A stretch of 64,000 bases of DNA from a virus. A model generated the notes under the pieces. The model saw only the letters and a list, made by a program, of their open reading frames with translations. It was not told where the DNA came from and did no database searches. Of the stretch, positions 24,548 to 33,753 are shown piece after piece. The DNA lies in IMG/VR virus record IMGVR_UViG_3300008263_000022, positions 17,196-81,195 of that record; one strand, written 5' to 3'. Each line of letters starts with the position of its first letter. Within the stretch, counting starts at the first letter, position 1. A program made the position numbers and the translations under genes.

Positions 24548-24618
24548 CAACATTTAAATCTTGATGGCTAAACTATAAGGATATTCGATTCGATATATAC
24601 GCCGCCGGATTGTTGGAT

Positions 24619-25632
24619 TTAAAACAATTTTTGTGTCCAAGTTTTAGGAGTTTTCTCGGAAATAATTTCCAGTGGTAGGTGATACTCAAAAGGTCTTGTT
24701 CCTCTTGAGTTTATATAATCAATCTGTTTTTGTAGAGATTGTTCCAATGAAATTTTTGTTTTATAACCAAAGAAATATCTGATTTTATCGGCTGAACAGT
24801 TGGCGTGTTTTACCTCTTGTGGTCGACCTGGCATGAATACTGGATTTAGTTCGAAATTCAACAGCTTGGCAACAACTTGAGCCAGTTCCAAAATGGTTAC
24901 CGGATTCTCATCAGGTCCAATATTGAATATTTCTCCAACCGCTTTAGGATTCTCAGCAAATTCCACAAGGCAGTCAACGTCATCTGATATATCAGAGAAA
25001 CATCTGGTTTGTGAACCATCAGCATAGATAATAGGTTGGCGGCCTTGCAACATCAAATTAATCATAATACTTGCCACATTTCTAAAGGGATCATCATACT
25101 TCTGACGAGGGCCAATGATATTGTGTGGAATAGCAATAACTAGTTCAATACCGTGTATCTCGGCAAGATTTTGTAGTAGTAATTCTGTACCATACTTTGC
25201 AATACCATATGGGTCTTGTGGTTTACAAGTCATATCTTCGGTGAAAGGAACTCTATCTTGTGTTCCATATCTGGCCATTGAAGAACAATGAACAAATTTA
25301 GGAACTCCGGATTGAATAGCCGCAGTTATAGCATTCACAGCAATTTGCGTTGTGTTCTGAACAATTAATGATGGAGAAAAAACCGAGAGGCCTTCATATG
25401 CTGTGCACGCTGTATGATATACAACATCACATCCGGCCATCATATTTTTTAATTTAGTAAAATCTATCAAATCTTCTTGGTAGAATTCTACTTCATCCGG
25501 AACATTATCTCGATATCCACCCAATAGATTATCAATACCCGCAACTTGATATCCTTTAGATAAAAATGCATCAGCCAAATGTGATCCTAAAAAACCGGCC
25601 ACGCCAGTAATAAAAACTTTTTTTATTGCCAT
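24619..25632 (-). CDS. NAD-dependent sugar epimerase/dehydratase (SDR), 337 aa
   Basis: Extended short-chain dehydrogenase with the NAD-binding GVAGFLGSHL at about 10-19, the catalytic Ser in HCSSMARYG and the YxxxK pair in DPYGIAKYG. UDP-glucose 4-epimerase-like enzymes have this layout; the substrate is a nucleotide sugar (UDP- or GDP-linked) that cannot be told from sequence. It is the last gene of the glycan island and overlaps the heptosyltransferase-like gene by 10 bases. Confidence 0.88.
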   Translation of the reverse strand: MAIKKVFITGVAGFLGSHLADAFLSKGYQVAGIDNLLGGYRDNVPDEVEFYQEDLIDFTKLKNMMAGCDVVYHTACTAYEGLSVFSPSLIVQNTTQIAVNAITAAIQSGVPKFVHCSSMARYGTQDRVPFTEDMTCKPQDPYGIAKYGTELLLQNLAEIHGIELVIAIPHNIIGPRQKYDDPFRNVASIMINLMLQGRQPIIYADGSQTRCFSDISDDVDCLVEFAENPKAVGEIFNIGPDENPVTILELAQVVAKLLNFELNPVFMPGRPQEVKHANCSADKIRYFFGYKTKISLEQSLQKQIDYINSRGTRPFEYHLPLEIISEKTPKTWTQKLF

Positions 25633-26336
25633 TTTGTTCCCTCAAAATCTAACCAATATGTTGTCATTTTGCCTTTTCCTTCTAGTAGATAAAATGGTAA
25701 AGTGTGAATTAATCCTCGACTGGATCCATAGTATAACAGGTCTTTAGGTCCTTTGTCAAGAGCCCAAGCGAAATGGCTTGAACCTGTATCGCCACCCACA
25801 AATATTTCAGCTGTTGTGATGTGGTAATAGTTTTGTACAAAATTAGTAGAATATCGCCAACCATCAAACGGACATCCTTCTGTAGGCTCACCTTTTTTAC
25901 AAATTATTTTTTCGTAATCTTTATATTCTTCGGTAGAATATTTGGCGATAATCTGTTCATATACATTCTTTGGCCAGTTACGCCATTGATTGTAAGGAGC
26001 ATCAAATAATGGAAATACTGCAATCTTCTTTTCCATTGGTGCATTGTTTGGTATTTTTATCAAGTCACCAGATATATCTCTGAAATCCCAAACATTGACT
26101 TTTCTCCAAGGTAATGATTGTTCACCCGGTTCTGTTGAAAAATAGTTAGTCATCTTCAACATTATCTCATAAAATGTTTGACAATGTGTGTCAGAGCTAA
26201 CATTACCTGGCTTCAAGTGGAATTGAATTAGTGGATTGTTGTTAACTTTTCGTATGTGCTCTAATACATTAGCAACGCCAATCATGTCACCATTACGAAC
26301 TGTACCAAAGGTGCCTGCTTCAATATTAATAATCAT
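25623..26336 (-). CDS. GT9/heptosyltransferase-like glycosyltransferase, 237 aa
   Basis: The C-terminal half has the GT-B nucleotide-binding pattern of ADP-heptose transferases: KIAVFPLFDAPYNQWRNWP and FVGGDTGSSHFAWAL. The protein is shorter than bacterial heptosyltransferases (about 320-350), so the N-terminal domain is reduced. It overlaps its neighbours on both sides by 4 to 10 bases and resembles the next gene upstream in style, suggesting they work in sequence. The acceptor is unknown. Confidence 0.6.
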   Translation of the reverse strand: MIINIEAGTFGTVRNGDMIGVANVLEHIRKVNNNPLIQFHLKPGNVSSDTHCQTFYEIMLKMTNYFSTEPGEQSLPWRKVNVWDFRDISGDLIKIPNNAPMEKKIAVFPLFDAPYNQWRNWPKNVYEQIIAKYSTEEYKDYEKIICKKGEPTEGCPFDGWRYSTNFVQNYYHITTAEIFVGGDTGSSHFAWALDKGPKDLLYYGSSRGLIHTLPFYLLEGKGKMTTYWLDFEGTKWQ

Positions 26337-27076
26337 AATAGTGTTTGCAATTCATTTGCATGAACAAGTTTAGCTTTTCGATTCAAATAGAAATGTTTTT
26401 CAAATATTTGATTGATGTTCTTGCCATTATCCCACGATACATCATCACCAACTCTAAATTCTGGTTTCCAATCTTCTGCTTTCCAAACACAATATAAAGG
26501 AACATTACATAGGTCAGCGAGCATACCAACACCAGTAAAGTTTGTGATAAATGGCTTCTTTAAATTTTTAATAATGTAAGCATTCTCCAACATTGGCCGA
26601 TTAAAATTAAGAAACTCACAATCTTTTAAATGTGATAGTATATGAGTTTCTCTGCGGTCATCAATATTACCCACCGCCCAGCGGTCACCAACATAATATG
26701 CATCTTTCACAGTAATATTATATTCTGGTGTTTTTACTGTGAAATCATCATCAACTTTAAATAACATTCTGTATTTGTCATTCAACCAATTTTCATAACG
26801 ACAAGTTTCTATTGGTCTATTCGGATCTTTTTTATCCTCTCTAATTGGCCATGAACTTAAATTAATGACATCACCATACATAAACAATTCGTCATCAAAA
26901 GAAACATCAGTAAATAAATCTTGATAAAGTAAAAATTCTTTAATGCCATTAAATTTACGCATTTCACTTTTAATCACAAGATCAAATTTAGCAACATCTT
27001 TACTTATACCAGCCAAAACAGGCATGGCATTTAAAAAATCACCTAGATTAGAGGTACCACTAACAAATATTTTCAT
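26333..27076 (-). CDS. Glycosyltransferase-like protein, GT-B type, 247 aa
   Basis: It starts MKIFVSGTSNLGDFLNAMPV, the N-terminal Rossmann pattern of heptosyltransferase-like (GT9) enzymes (GLGD loop written NLGD). PFITNFTGVGMLADLCNVPL stands where the second nucleotide-binding domain would be. Together with 25623-26336 it may form the two halves of one transferase function. No membrane segment. The assignment rests on pattern only. Confidence 0.55.
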   Translation of the reverse strand: MKIFVSGTSNLGDFLNAMPVLAGISKDVAKFDLVIKSEMRKFNGIKEFLLYQDLFTDVSFDDELFMYGDVINLSSWPIREDKKDPNRPIETCRYENWLNDKYRMLFKVDDDFTVKTPEYNITVKDAYYVGDRWAVGNIDDRRETHILSHLKDCEFLNFNRPMLENAYIIKNLKKPFITNFTGVGMLADLCNVPLYCVWKAEDWKPEFRVGDDVSWDNGKNINQIFEKHFYLNRKAKLVHANELQTLL

Positions 27077-27867
27077 TCAGCAAATTCCTTAAAGGCAACA
27101 AACCAGTCCGATTTAGAAACTGGATGTAATTCAAACAATTCTGGTTTTTGTAGATAAGACATTAATAGTAATGTTTGGTCGTCATCAACTAAATCATTTT
27201 TAAGTAACTCATTTATGCTATGATACACCATTTTTTCTAGTGTTGGCCACATTTCTTTTCCTGCAACAATACACGGGCCTGTTACATGAACATCATTGTT
27301 AAAAATAACATCACTAATATATGTGTTGGGTGTCCACTCTTTAATATTGAAGAAATGTATTTTATTTTTATCAAAAGGATATTTCCATTTCTTAACACCA
27401 TTGAGTGTTGATTCTTCTCGGCAATAACCAAAATCCATCCATGCAACAAGGTCGGTGGTAATTAAATTATTCTCAATTGCTTTTGAAATGAAAGAGGATT
27501 TCAATGCATTGACAATAACATAGTCAGCATTCCAATACTCTGGATTGCGATTTTCTTTAAGATTAATTTTACTTTGATATTCAGGATTTTTTTGTACCTT
27601 TGAAACTTTTTCTCTTAGTTCTTGAAAGTTATTTTCGAAATCAACTGTGAGTATATCGGTAACTCGGTCTTGCCTTAAAAATTTAATATCATTGACGAAT
27701 TCTTTTGATGTGTATACAACCATAGGATTTTCTAATTTAGCCATGTGACCAAATCTTTGTAGGTATGTTTGATTTGTTCGATGTAGATAGTGTGGTAAAC
27801 CTTTATCTGGTGTCCAGTCACCACGGCCAATATCAAAGAAGGCAGTTACAATCGTTATGTCGTTCAT
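27073..27867 (-). CDS. HtrL/YibB-like protein, 264 aa
   Basis: Start at 27867 overlaps the preceding stop as ATGA. It reads DITIVTAFFDIGRGDWTPDK near the beginning and has EYWNADYVIVNALKS and VAWMDFGYCR further on, a pattern I recognise as the HtrL_YibB family, linked in bacteria to lipopolysaccharide or capsule loci. It is probably a GT-A-like transferase. It sits centrally in the glycan island. Confidence 0.65.
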   Translation of the reverse strand: MNDITIVTAFFDIGRGDWTPDKGLPHYLHRTNQTYLQRFGHMAKLENPMVVYTSKEFVNDIKFLRQDRVTDILTVDFENNFQELREKVSKVQKNPEYQSKINLKENRNPEYWNADYVIVNALKSSFISKAIENNLITTDLVAWMDFGYCREESTLNGVKKWKYPFDKNKIHFFNIKEWTPNTYISDVIFNNDVHVTGPCIVAGKEMWPTLEKMVYHSINELLKNDLVDDDQTLLLMSYLQKPELFELHPVSKSDWFVAFKEFAE

Positions 27868-28592
27868 ATCCAATAATATTTTTTATAGTTATTAACAATT
27901 TCTATTTTTTCTGGTTGTTCATTTACAAATTTATCATAATCATAACCATCGTTTTGATGGTGATGAGTATCTGTCATATAAGGATTTACTGAATAATTCT
28001 TACCGCATAAAAAATAATATACAACCATATAACAATCCATATAACCCAAAGGATTATATTTTATTTGAAACCAATCATGATTTTTTTTAAACCACTCAAC
28101 CACTCTGTCATAATTGTTTAAGAAAGTTGAAACTTTAAATATAGAACCTCCACCACAACCATACTGATCAGTTAAAGGTTTCGTGCCAGAAAAAGATTCA
28201 ATACTATCTATAATGAAATCAGGAATCACATTTCCAATACGAATATCGTGGCCTACCATTTCCCAATCATCTTCTATTGTAATTTGTTTTTTAATCCAAA
28301 CATCATCTTCCATCATCATTATATGTGATGTGCCACATTTTTGGCAAGCTAGTTTAAATCTTTCTAACCACAATAATAATTTTTCTAAGTTATAACTAGG
28401 ATATCCCACTTTGGTTCTAAAAGGATAGTAATCACAATTATTGTCGATTGCAATATCAGATAAATCATCTGCATTATCTGATCCCAAAAAGTAATAGGCA
28501 TCAGGATAATATTTTCTCACATTCTCTACCATTTTTTCGGTAGACAATTTTTTACCAGCTGAAGCAAGATGACAGAAAGAAATATCAGGCAT
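27864..28592 (-). CDS. Putative GT-A glycosyltransferase, 242 aa
   Basis: A MEDDV motif following SHIMM near the middle is the DxD-like metal and nucleotide-sugar site of GT-A enzymes, and GCGGGSIFKVSTFL is the kind of acceptor loop expected after it. The C-terminal part is Tyr-rich. It overlaps the methyltransferase gene by 8 bases. Donor and acceptor are unknown. Confidence 0.6.
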   Translation of the reverse strand: MPDISFCHLASAGKKLSTEKMVENVRKYYPDAYYFLGSDNADDLSDIAIDNNCDYYPFRTKVGYPSYNLEKLLLWLERFKLACQKCGTSHIMMMEDDVWIKKQITIEDDWEMVGHDIRIGNVIPDFIIDSIESFSGTKPLTDQYGCGGGSIFKVSTFLNNYDRVVEWFKKNHDWFQIKYNPLGYMDCYMVVYYFLCGKNYSVNPYMTDTHHHQNDGYDYDKFVNEQPEKIEIVNNYKKYYWI

Positions 28593-29022
28593 ATCTCACC
28601 ACAAACATAATAGAATCACTCATATTGGAAATTTCACGAGCATCAATAATCTCATACACCATATTATCAGGAACCAATTTAATATATTCTTCAGTCCATT
28701 CCATTTGTGCAATATCTTCAATAACAAATACTCCGCCAGGATTTAATTTGGACAAATAAATTGACAATGATTGTAAATGACTTTCTCTTGTATGTGGTCC
28801 GTCATCAATGATAATATCAAAGTTAGATAGTGTTTCAGCAAACTCTCTCCGATAACCATCAGCATAAGTTATATTGATTCTAGGAAATTTTGCACAATTT
28901 TCTTTTGCGCCAAAATCCATAGGATCTACACCGTATATTTGAGCTTTGGTGAAATACTCATGAAATACTGCAAGTCCGCCTCCACGATGAACTCCAATTT
29001 CCAATAATTTAATTTCTTTATC
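28585..29022 (-). CDS. Class I SAM methyltransferase, N-terminus missing
   Basis: The frame opens right after the stop region of the upstream gene with IKLLEIGVHRGG, which is motif I of a Rossmann methyltransferase (EIGVHRGGGLAVF). IYGVDPMDFG (motif II), DIIIDDGPHTRESH and GGVFVIEDI follow. Only a TTG at 29004 could start it, inside motif I, with no ribosome binding site. Such proteins usually have about 30-40 residues before motif I. The start and first helices therefore seem lost, in the phage or in this assembly. Confidence 0.6.
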   Translation of the reverse strand, partial: DKEIKLLEIGVHRGGGLAVFHEYFTKAQIYGVDPMDFGAKENCAKFPRINITYADGYRREFAETLSNFDIIIDDGPHTRESHLQSLSIYLSKLNPGGVFVIEDIAQMEWTEEYIKLVPDNMVYEIIDAREISNMSDSIMFVVRYA

Positions 29023-29025
29023 TCA

Positions 29026-29553
29026 TTATTTTCTTTCAATGAGTGTCATGCCGTTATTGTTTGTTCTTCGTTCAACTAATTGCCATTCTGGATGTGTAAA
29101 TAGAAATTCATCGATTGCGGGCCAAACTCCTCTTTCTCCGCCTTGTCCTCTATCACCAAATAATGTGGTATCGTGAAAGAAAATATATTTTTTAACTTTA
29201 TGTGCATGTAATGCCAATTCCTGAACAACTTGTTCATATGAATGATAACTATCGACCAAAAGAACATCAGTAGGATCAATATTAGCTTCTAATGTACTCT
29301 GTACATGAAGTGTCACATTTCTTCCGCCAGCGATGGCCGATTTAAAATAAGCACCTGTTTCTGGATACACATTAATGTCATAACTGTGCATTTCAATATC
29401 TTGTCGTAAAAAACCTCTAGTACTTTGTGCATATCCTACACCAAACTCGGTTGCATGTTTACAACGAGAAGCTATTTGTGAAATCCAAGGCAGGTGTTCA
29501 TGTATATCTGTATTTCTCACACAAGCTTCTTGGTATTCTTTTTCAAAATTCAT
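29026..29553 (-). CDS. SAM-dependent methyltransferase, 175 aa
   Basis: The motif I region reads HATEFGVGYAQSTRGFL, then DVLLVDSYHSYEQVVQEL, and YIFFHDTTLFGDRGQGG, a layout common in small sugar or cephalosporin-hydroxylase-type methyltransferases that use metal. It shares one base with the preceding gene. It probably modifies a sugar assembled by the neighbouring transferases. Confidence 0.7.
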   Translation of the reverse strand: MNFEKEYQEACVRNTDIHEHLPWISQIASRCKHATEFGVGYAQSTRGFLRQDIEMHSYDINVYPETGAYFKSAIAGGRNVTLHVQSTLEANIDPTDVLLVDSYHSYEQVVQELALHAHKVKKYIFFHDTTLFGDRGQGGERGVWPAIDEFLFTHPEWQLVERRTNNNGMTLIERK

Positions 29554-30401
29554 TATTCGGTTCTAAAAGTAATTAAATCTTCTTGTTGGTATTTTTGTTT
29601 AATGTATTCTTTCCACACAGGCACTCGGTCATATTGATGTACGATTGCAAATGGCTCACCCAAAGATGTTTTAACAACACCATCTTCAAATTTTGGTTCT
29701 GGTTCTAATAGATGTGGTCTGAATGATTCAATTTTAGACGGATCAACGGTAGTACCAGCCTGACAAGCCCATCCATCCAGTTGTACAGCAAAACGAGTTA
29801 TATCTTTAAATGGTTGTGTTTGAATCAAAACATTATATACAGCCTGGTCACAAATAGGAATAGGCCTGTTGATTGCATTAAATAAAATATTGAAAACCAT
29901 ATCTTTTACATATTCAGAAACGCCACCAATGGTTCCAACATTGTATATTTCGTTATTTTTGAACTGCTCATAAACATATGGTCCATAAGCTTGCATAAGA
30001 TTCTCGTTACCCCATGGTTCATCTTTATATCTCATACCTTCAGAACCAGCAACCAATTTCTTACCTTTGAGGTTCAATTCTAACCATGTAATTGGATTTG
30101 TTTGAAAATAAACATCTTTGACATCTGTGGTGACCACATGATTATAATTTTGCCAAGTGTTTTTGAGAAAATCGTAGATTGAAAGAAATCGAGCCACATG
30201 AATTGGTGCTTTGATATCATGCATCTTAATGATGATGAAATTCCTTTTAACTAGTTCATCAATCGTTTCTTGTGAAGCATTACCAACAACCATGGCTTTG
30301 TCGCCAGTAAAACCACACTCATCAATTGATTCAACCCAAGGTTTTAATTGATTGTAGTTGTAATTAGTAAATGCACCTATGATTAGGCTTTTTTCCGCCA
30401 T
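29553..30401 (-). CDS. Putative glycosyltransferase, 282 aa
   Basis: Begins KSLIIGAFTNYNYNQLKPWV and has VVTTDVKDVYFQTNP in the middle, a DxxD metal/nucleotide site like those of GT-A enzymes acting on surface polysaccharide, and IYNVGTIGGVSEYV after it. No membrane segments. It overlaps the GT2 gene by 19 bases, so the two are co-translated. Substrate unknown. Confidence 0.6.
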   Translation of the reverse strand: MAEKSLIIGAFTNYNYNQLKPWVESIDECGFTGDKAMVVGNASQETIDELVKRNFIIIKMHDIKAPIHVARFLSIYDFLKNTWQNYNHVVTTDVKDVYFQTNPITWLELNLKGKKLVAGSEGMRYKDEPWGNENLMQAYGPYVYEQFKNNEIYNVGTIGGVSEYVKDMVFNILFNAINRPIPICDQAVYNVLIQTQPFKDITRFAVQLDGWACQAGTTVDPSKIESFRPHLLEPEPKFEDGVVKTSLGEPFAIVHQYDRVPVWKEYIKQKYQQEDLITFRTE

Positions 30402-31096
30402 GGGTATTCTCCATTATATTTTTCATTCATTACTTTGTTACCATTCTCAAAGAATTCTGCATTGACAGAACCTTTACCACCATCTACTCTATAACACGTT
30501 GTATATTCTTTTGTACAATCAAATTTAGGAAAATGATGTGTTATTGCTTGTAGAAACACTCTATCTTGACCCCAACCACCGTGCCAAGCACTTGCAATTT
30601 TATTTGCTACTTCCGTTTTAATGAAATAACAATTAGTATCTATATGGTGCACTCCGTGATATGTTGGCCACTTACCTAATGATTCGCAATCATCAAAACA
30701 AACAAATTTACCTTCTTTATTATATATTTGTCGTAGGGAGTAACACCAATCCAAACTTCTTGTGTTGATTGTTTTAATACATTGTTCAATATGAGACCGA
30801 TACAACCAATTATCTTGGTCGAGATATCCGACATATTCTGTATTGATTAGGTGTGTGAAGGCAGCATAGACACGGTGACCATAAAATCCATTGGCACCGA
30901 CATTGATTGGTAAAGAACAAATGTGAACTCGTATATCATCAACAGTTGAACCTAATGATTCTATTGTTTTGTCCATGTGTTGGTCGCCATCAATAATAAC
31001 ATAACATTCTGTAGGATGACTTTGATTTAGGACAGATTCAACGGCAGTTTTTACCTCTGGTGATCCAGTGGTTGGTATAATCACGGTAGCGGACAT
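30383..31096 (-). CDS. GT2 family glycosyltransferase, 237 aa
   Basis: SATVIIPTTGSPEVKTAVES opens a classic GT2 nucleotide-binding fold. VIIDGDQH and the DxD-like YLDQDNWLYRSH follow, and the HGGWGQDRVFLQAI segment lies where the catalytic base sits. It transfers a nucleotide-activated sugar in the cytoplasm. It is the first gene of the glycan island in transcription order. Confidence 0.75.
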   Translation of the reverse strand: MSATVIIPTTGSPEVKTAVESVLNQSHPTECYVIIDGDQHMDKTIESLGSTVDDIRVHICSLPINVGANGFYGHRVYAAFTHLINTEYVGYLDQDNWLYRSHIEQCIKTINTRSLDWCYSLRQIYNKEGKFVCFDDCESLGKWPTYHGVHHIDTNCYFIKTEVANKIASAWHGGWGQDRVFLQAITHHFPKFDCTKEYTTCYRVDGGKGSVNAEFFENGNKVMNEKYNGEYPWRKKA

Positions 31097-31099
31097 AAT

Positions 31100-31378
31100 T
31101 TAATCTCTTGTTAGTTTAAGTATCTTCTCTATTTGTTTTTCTATAATAGGTTTACGATTTGGCCAATATATGTATTCTTTTTCTCCGGTCGAATGTAACT
31201 TGGTGAGAAAAGGAACAATCAATTTTTCTACTTCTTTTAGTCGAGCTTTATAATCTTCTGCGGTCTCGGCCGTTTTATTGATAACAGAATTGTATTCTTC
31301 TTCCGATACGGCAGAAAAACCAAAATCATCTTCCATATCAAATTCTTGTGAGAGTTTATCAAAATCAATTAATGGCAT
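31100..31378 (-). CDS. Small conserved phage protein, 92 aa
   Basis: A helical acidic protein whose C-terminus (EKEYIYWPNRKPIIEKQIEK) recalls small proteins conserved in aquatic T4-like phages, function unknown. It lies 4 bases after the 419-aa gene and 4 bases before the glycosyltransferase and could be a structural accessory. No domain is recognised. Confidence 0.6.
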   Translation of the reverse strand: MPLIDFDKLSQEFDMEDDFGFSAVSEEEYNSVINKTAETAEDYKARLKEVEKLIVPFLTKLHSTGEKEYIYWPNRKPIIEKQIEKILKLTRD

Positions 31379-31381
31379 ATT

Positions 31382-32641
31382 TTACTTTGCAATTATAAAT
31401 GGTCCAGCATCTTCGGAACGAGATGATGTGTATTGGTATATAACACGCACAAATTTATCTGCGTTATCACCCCTATTAAACCAAGAGATTAACATAGGAA
31501 TTAATTTGTTTGTTACCTCAGCACTAAGTTCCGTTCTCGTTTCTTCGTACATCAACCTTATTGGATCTTTTTCTTTTTGTCCAGCAATTTGTTTCGGTTT
31601 TTTTCCACCAGAATATTTCTTAGTAAAATCTTTTAACTCTTTCTTAAATTTATCATTCGATGTTTTAAATTGTGATAACCATTTAGAGGCAAAGCTATTA
31701 TCAACGAGAGAAAGAGCATCAGCAAAAACATATTGTGATGATAAAGATCCGTGTCTAGCTTCAGAATTTTTATCCATATTGTTTGCTTTCCATCCACCAC
31801 TCTCATCGGTAACATGCAACATTTGAATATATTTTGTTTTATCTTGTGACATATACAGTTTCAAATCTCTGGCGTTTTTTCCACCAGGTTTTCTTGGTTG
31901 CCAATCACTTAATCCATATGACTTCACTCTTTCTATTTCTTTTAATTCGTTTGGTCGGCTAAAATTAACCTTATAAATTTTTACTTCTTGAGTTTGTTTT
32001 TTTAAAGATAGTGGTAGTAAATTTCCAGTTGAAATCATTGAGGCTATAAATGTATTCAATGTTGAGAATGTTAAACCTTGCTTTTTCATTACCAAATTTT
32101 GTATATCTTTTTTTGCTTTGGGTGAAGCAAAGTATATGTCGGCAGGAGACCATTTATTAATATCACCAAATAATAATTTTCTAGCCTGGCCACTCTCAAC
32201 TAACATTTGATTAATTTTCTTTTGATCATCATTGGCTTCTTTGAATAATTCTTGAATATTATCCATAACCTCTTTGTCACCACGCACATAAAAAACAGAT
32301 GACCATGAAGGTCTTTTTATTGTATTAAATTTATTTGATATGTCCTCTAAATCTTTTATGAGTTTCTTTGCAATCTTTAAAGAAGAAATATACCAACTAT
32401 CATCTTTCATTAAAAAATCTTCAATTTCTTTTAAATTAGTTGTTCCAGAATCAACGTGTGTTTTAAACGCAACGCCAATTTTTGCTGTTGGATAATTTTC
32501 ATCCCAAAATCTTTTAAATACTTTATATGTTGGATAAAGCTTTTCATCAAATATCTTTTCAACTTTGGCGGCTCCCACGAAATCGGCCATGGCACAAAAC
32601 AATGCTTGTGCGGATTCTGCTTTTGAGGTATCGTCAGCCAT
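31382..32641 (-). CDS. Hypothetical protein, 419 aa, probably late
   Basis: Soluble helical protein beginning with about 15 polar residues. ARHGSLSSQYVFADALSLVD and WISWFNRGDN-like segments occur later, but no catalytic motif is evident. A perfect TATAAATA box 89 bases upstream (32730-32737) suggests late expression and therefore a virion or assembly role. It could be a tail or head component of a family I cannot name. Confidence 0.55.
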   Translation of the reverse strand: MADDTSKAESAQALFCAMADFVGAAKVEKIFDEKLYPTYKVFKRFWDENYPTAKIGVAFKTHVDSGTTNLKEIEDFLMKDDSWYISSLKIAKKLIKDLEDISNKFNTIKRPSWSSVFYVRGDKEVMDNIQELFKEANDDQKKINQMLVESGQARKLLFGDINKWSPADIYFASPKAKKDIQNLVMKKQGLTFSTLNTFIASMISTGNLLPLSLKKQTQEVKIYKVNFSRPNELKEIERVKSYGLSDWQPRKPGGKNARDLKLYMSQDKTKYIQMLHVTDESGGWKANNMDKNSEARHGSLSSQYVFADALSLVDNSFASKWLSQFKTSNDKFKKELKDFTKKYSGGKKPKQIAGQKEKDPIRLMYEETRTELSAEVTNKLIPMLISWFNRGDNADKFVRVIYQYTSSRSEDAGPFIIAK

Positions 32642-32643
32642 TT

Positions 32644-33753
32644 TTACCTAATAATTTGAATATCTTTACCTGAAGTCCATACCTCAAGTTCGGTTCTTAA
32701 TCTACCCTCAGATTTAAGGGTTTCGTATCTATTTATAGCTTTACTCCGCCACCATTCGATAACATTATTCAATTCATGTTTATGATAGTTTTCACCAGGT
32801 AAAAGTTTATCGGTTTTTAGGTTAACATAATCAACCATATTTTTAAAACCATAATCACCAACATAATATCTTTTCTTTTCTGTCAACGATTTAGCCTTCT
32901 CAATCGTTAAAGAGAATGCCTCTGCTTCAGGTGATCCCTTTAAAGCAGCTTTAGTGAGAGCAATAATCTTTGTGAATGTTCTCAACTTTCTACTGGTGGT
33001 ACTTTCATCACCACCCAAAATATCTCCGACTTTACTTTCAACATATTGTTTTAAATCATTATATGATTGACCGTGCATCATTGGTACTATATCGGATTCG
33101 GTAAGACCTTTGTATCGAATATATGGTTTCATACCATCATATTGTGATACCTGTTTTGTCGAACCATATAAACTGGTTGTTTCGAACAAACAAAGATTCA
33201 TACCATATTTTTTATTACAGATTTCTCTTACTGTATGACTGGTACAAATGCCAGCCATTAGTTTACCACCTAGGTAATTAAAACCAAATGGCTGAGATGG
33301 TACAATTACGAATCCCATCATAGCAGAGGCATTGAATCGCTTGGATGTTTCTGTGGTTTGCGAGAACACTTGTCCAAGCATCTCATTGCGTGGTCGCATA
33401 TAGATTACAGGTGAACCTAACCGAATGAAACCTAGAATCTTTCCTGAGTTCTTTTCTCTGACTGCCAATTGTACATTTCTGCCAACTGGTGCTTTATTGA
33501 TATGTGATGATGTAATGGAAAGTAATGTTTCCCATGTTTGACCTGGTATTTCTACCACTTCAATATCCATATCATTGGGGTGCATTGAAAAATCTGAAAA
33601 CAAATCATCTTCAGGTGGAAATATTGATGTTGGTATTTGATCGAGAGATTTTATTTTTTCCTCTCGCATGTATTGTTCTATGTCATTATAATTATTAAAA
33701 TAATCATGAAAGACCTTAGCACAATACAAACCATTTTCTCTGGAGATTATCAT
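32644..33753 (-). CDS. DUF4338/DruA-like or GNAT-like protein, paralog 1, 369 aa
   Basis: The region QPFGFNYLGGKLMAGICTSH, then ICNKKYGMNLCLFETTSLYG and SQYDGMKPY, is strongly matched by the 421-aa protein at 51770-53035, so the two are paralogs. The pattern of a nucleotide-like loop plus ETTSLYG resembles DUF4338 (the domain of DruA) and GNAT-like modifying enzymes such as Mom. I cannot decide between them. It overlaps the gp41 stop by 4 bases and is co-expressed with the replisome. Confidence 0.5.
   Translation of the reverse strand: MIISRENGLYCAKVFHDYFNNYNDIEQYMREEKIKSLDQIPTSIFPPEDDLFSDFSMHPNDMDIEVVEIPGQTWETLLSITSSHINKAPVGRNVQLAVREKNSGKILGFIRLGSPVIYMRPRNEMLGQVFSQTTETSKRFNASAMMGFVIVPSQPFGFNYLGGKLMAGICTSHTVREICNKKYGMNLCLFETTSLYGSTKQVSQYDGMKPYIRYKGLTESDIVPMMHGQSYNDLKQYVESKVGDILGGDESTTSRKLRTFTKIIALTKAALKGSPEAEAFSLTIEKAKSLTEKKRYYVGDYGFKNMVDYVNLKTDKLLPGENYHKHELNNVIEWWRSKAINRYETLKSEGRLRTELEVWTSGKDIQIIR
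32730..32737 (-). promoter_or_regulatory. T4 late promoter TATAAATA inside the DruA-like gene
   Basis: A perfect minus-strand TATAAATA, 89 bases upstream of the start at 32641. It is AT-rich coding DNA, so chance is possible, but the position suits a late unit starting with the 419-aa gene. Confidence 0.4.

Noticed and set aside
31278-31826. 182-codon plus-strand frame
   Set aside because: It is antisense to two minus-strand genes with better coding character and has no promoter or ribosome binding site.
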